Part shown: positions 5,760-6,036 of the stretch, piece by piece
How the letters are laid out: each line of letters starts with the position of its first letter
Position numbering within the stretch: position 1 is the stretch's first letter
Source: Thermodesulfobacteriota bacterium
Lineage (GTDB): Bacteria; Desulfobacterota; RBG-13-43-22
Assembly: GCA_025454185.1 (NCBI GenBank)
Contig: JALOOY010000112.1
Span: 1 to 6,036, forward strand
Direction of reading: 5' to 3'
Length of the DNA stretch: 6,036 nucleotides
Notes under the pieces: model-generated
What the model saw: the letters and a program-made list of their open reading frames with translations, nothing else
What the model was told of the DNA's origin: nothing
The model's database searches: none
Program-made: the position numbers and the translations under genes

Positions 5760-6036
5760 CAGCGTTGCTCCGGACCAAAGGCGGTCTGAGCCAGACCCTG
5801 CAGGCGACCGATCAGGCGAAAGGCCTCGCGCAGGGTCTTTTTCTCTAAGCTGCTCAATTGCGCGGGGTCGAAGCGCGTATCCACCGGCCGGCCGGTTTTG
5901 ATCTGCCGGAATTGATGGTGGATGGTCAGCAGCATCATGAATTCGAAGGCCTGGGCCAGTTCCCCGCTGATTTTTTTAAAGGCCGGTTCCCGGTCCTGCA
6001 GGGCCTTGATCCGGGCCAGGGTGGCCGTTTCCCGGA
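5759..6036 (-). CDS. C-terminal end of a second DUF294_C (nucleotidyltransferase substrate-binding) protein
   Basis: Only the last 91 residues are inside the window, beginning RETATLARIKALQDREPAFK and ending TAFGPEQR before a TGA at 5759-5761. They align without gaps to residues about 544-625 of the 633-residue CBS/DUF294 protein at 2169-4070, with roughly 33 identities in 82 positions by eye. Shared blocks are ET-TL-R--AL, the FxFM helix and the closing SLE-KTL-E-F-L--RLQGL. This is the final helical part of the DUF294_C domain, so the full protein is probably another CBS/nucleotidyltransferase-like regulator, with or without a cyclic-nucleotide-binding domain; the rest is off the right edge. 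Its stop overlaps the start of the response regulator by one base (TGATG), so they share an operon. Whether its nucleotidyltransferase site is intact cannot be seen here. Confidence 0.85.
   Translation of the reverse strand, partial: RETATLARIKALQDREPAFKKISGELAQAFEFMMLLTIHHQFRQIKTGRPVDTRFDPAQLSSLEKKTLREAFRLIGRLQGLAQTAFGPEQR

Noticed and set aside
4974..5789. Open plus-strand frame of 271 codons
   Set aside because: It is antisense to the response regulator, whose catalytic motifs are all intact on the minus strand; this is a mirror of GC-rich codon bias.

Overview
The window looks like part of a bacterial chromosome from a delta-type proteobacterium (Desulfobacterota or a relative). This is an inference from the moderately high GC coding sequence, the sigma-54 / NtrC-type regulation, the CCTGGATGCCGG...CCGGCATGACGA intergenic palindromes and the gene families present. 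No marker gene fixes the taxon.

Every gene I can support lies on the minus strand. In transcription order (right to left) they are: (1) the last 91 codons of a DUF294_C (nucleotidyltransferase substrate-binding) protein, running off the right edge (5759-6036); (2) a complete NtrC-type sigma-54-dependent response regulator (4413-5759), overlapping the previous stop by one base; (3) a 342-bp AT-rich gap with a near-consensus sigma-54 promoter, an IHF-like site and several dyads or repeats that could bind the activator; (4) a 633-residue protein with cyclic-nucleotide-binding-like, paired CBS, DUF294 nucleotidyltransferase-like and DUF294_C domains (2169-4070); (5) a 324-bp gap full of palindromic repeats; (6) a DnaQ-like DEDDh 3'-5' exonuclease (1101-1811, or to 1844); (7) a 189-bp leader with hairpins; (8) a small two-helix membrane protein of the DUF4212 family (651-911); (9) the first 209 codons of a sodium:solute symporter (1-629), running off the left edge.

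The set reads as a regulated transport module. DUF4212 plus the symporter form a two-part carboxylate-type transporter (VC_2705-like, related to acetate permease ActP). The CBS/DUF294 protein and the exonuclease are, from memory, recurrent neighbours of this transporter in other proteobacteria. The response regulator next door is the natural candidate to switch on the sigma-54 promoter facing the CBS/DUF294 gene.

The most interesting points are: a complete enhancer / IHF / -24/-12 layout beside its likely activator; loss of the catalytic G-S and D-x-D residues in the nucleotidyltransferase domain of the 633-residue protein, while a second DUF294_C protein lies just upstream of the regulator; and a leader before DUF4212 in which one segment can pair with either of two identical upstream segments. 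I see no mobile element, CRISPR array, tRNA or rRNA. No plus-strand gene is supported.
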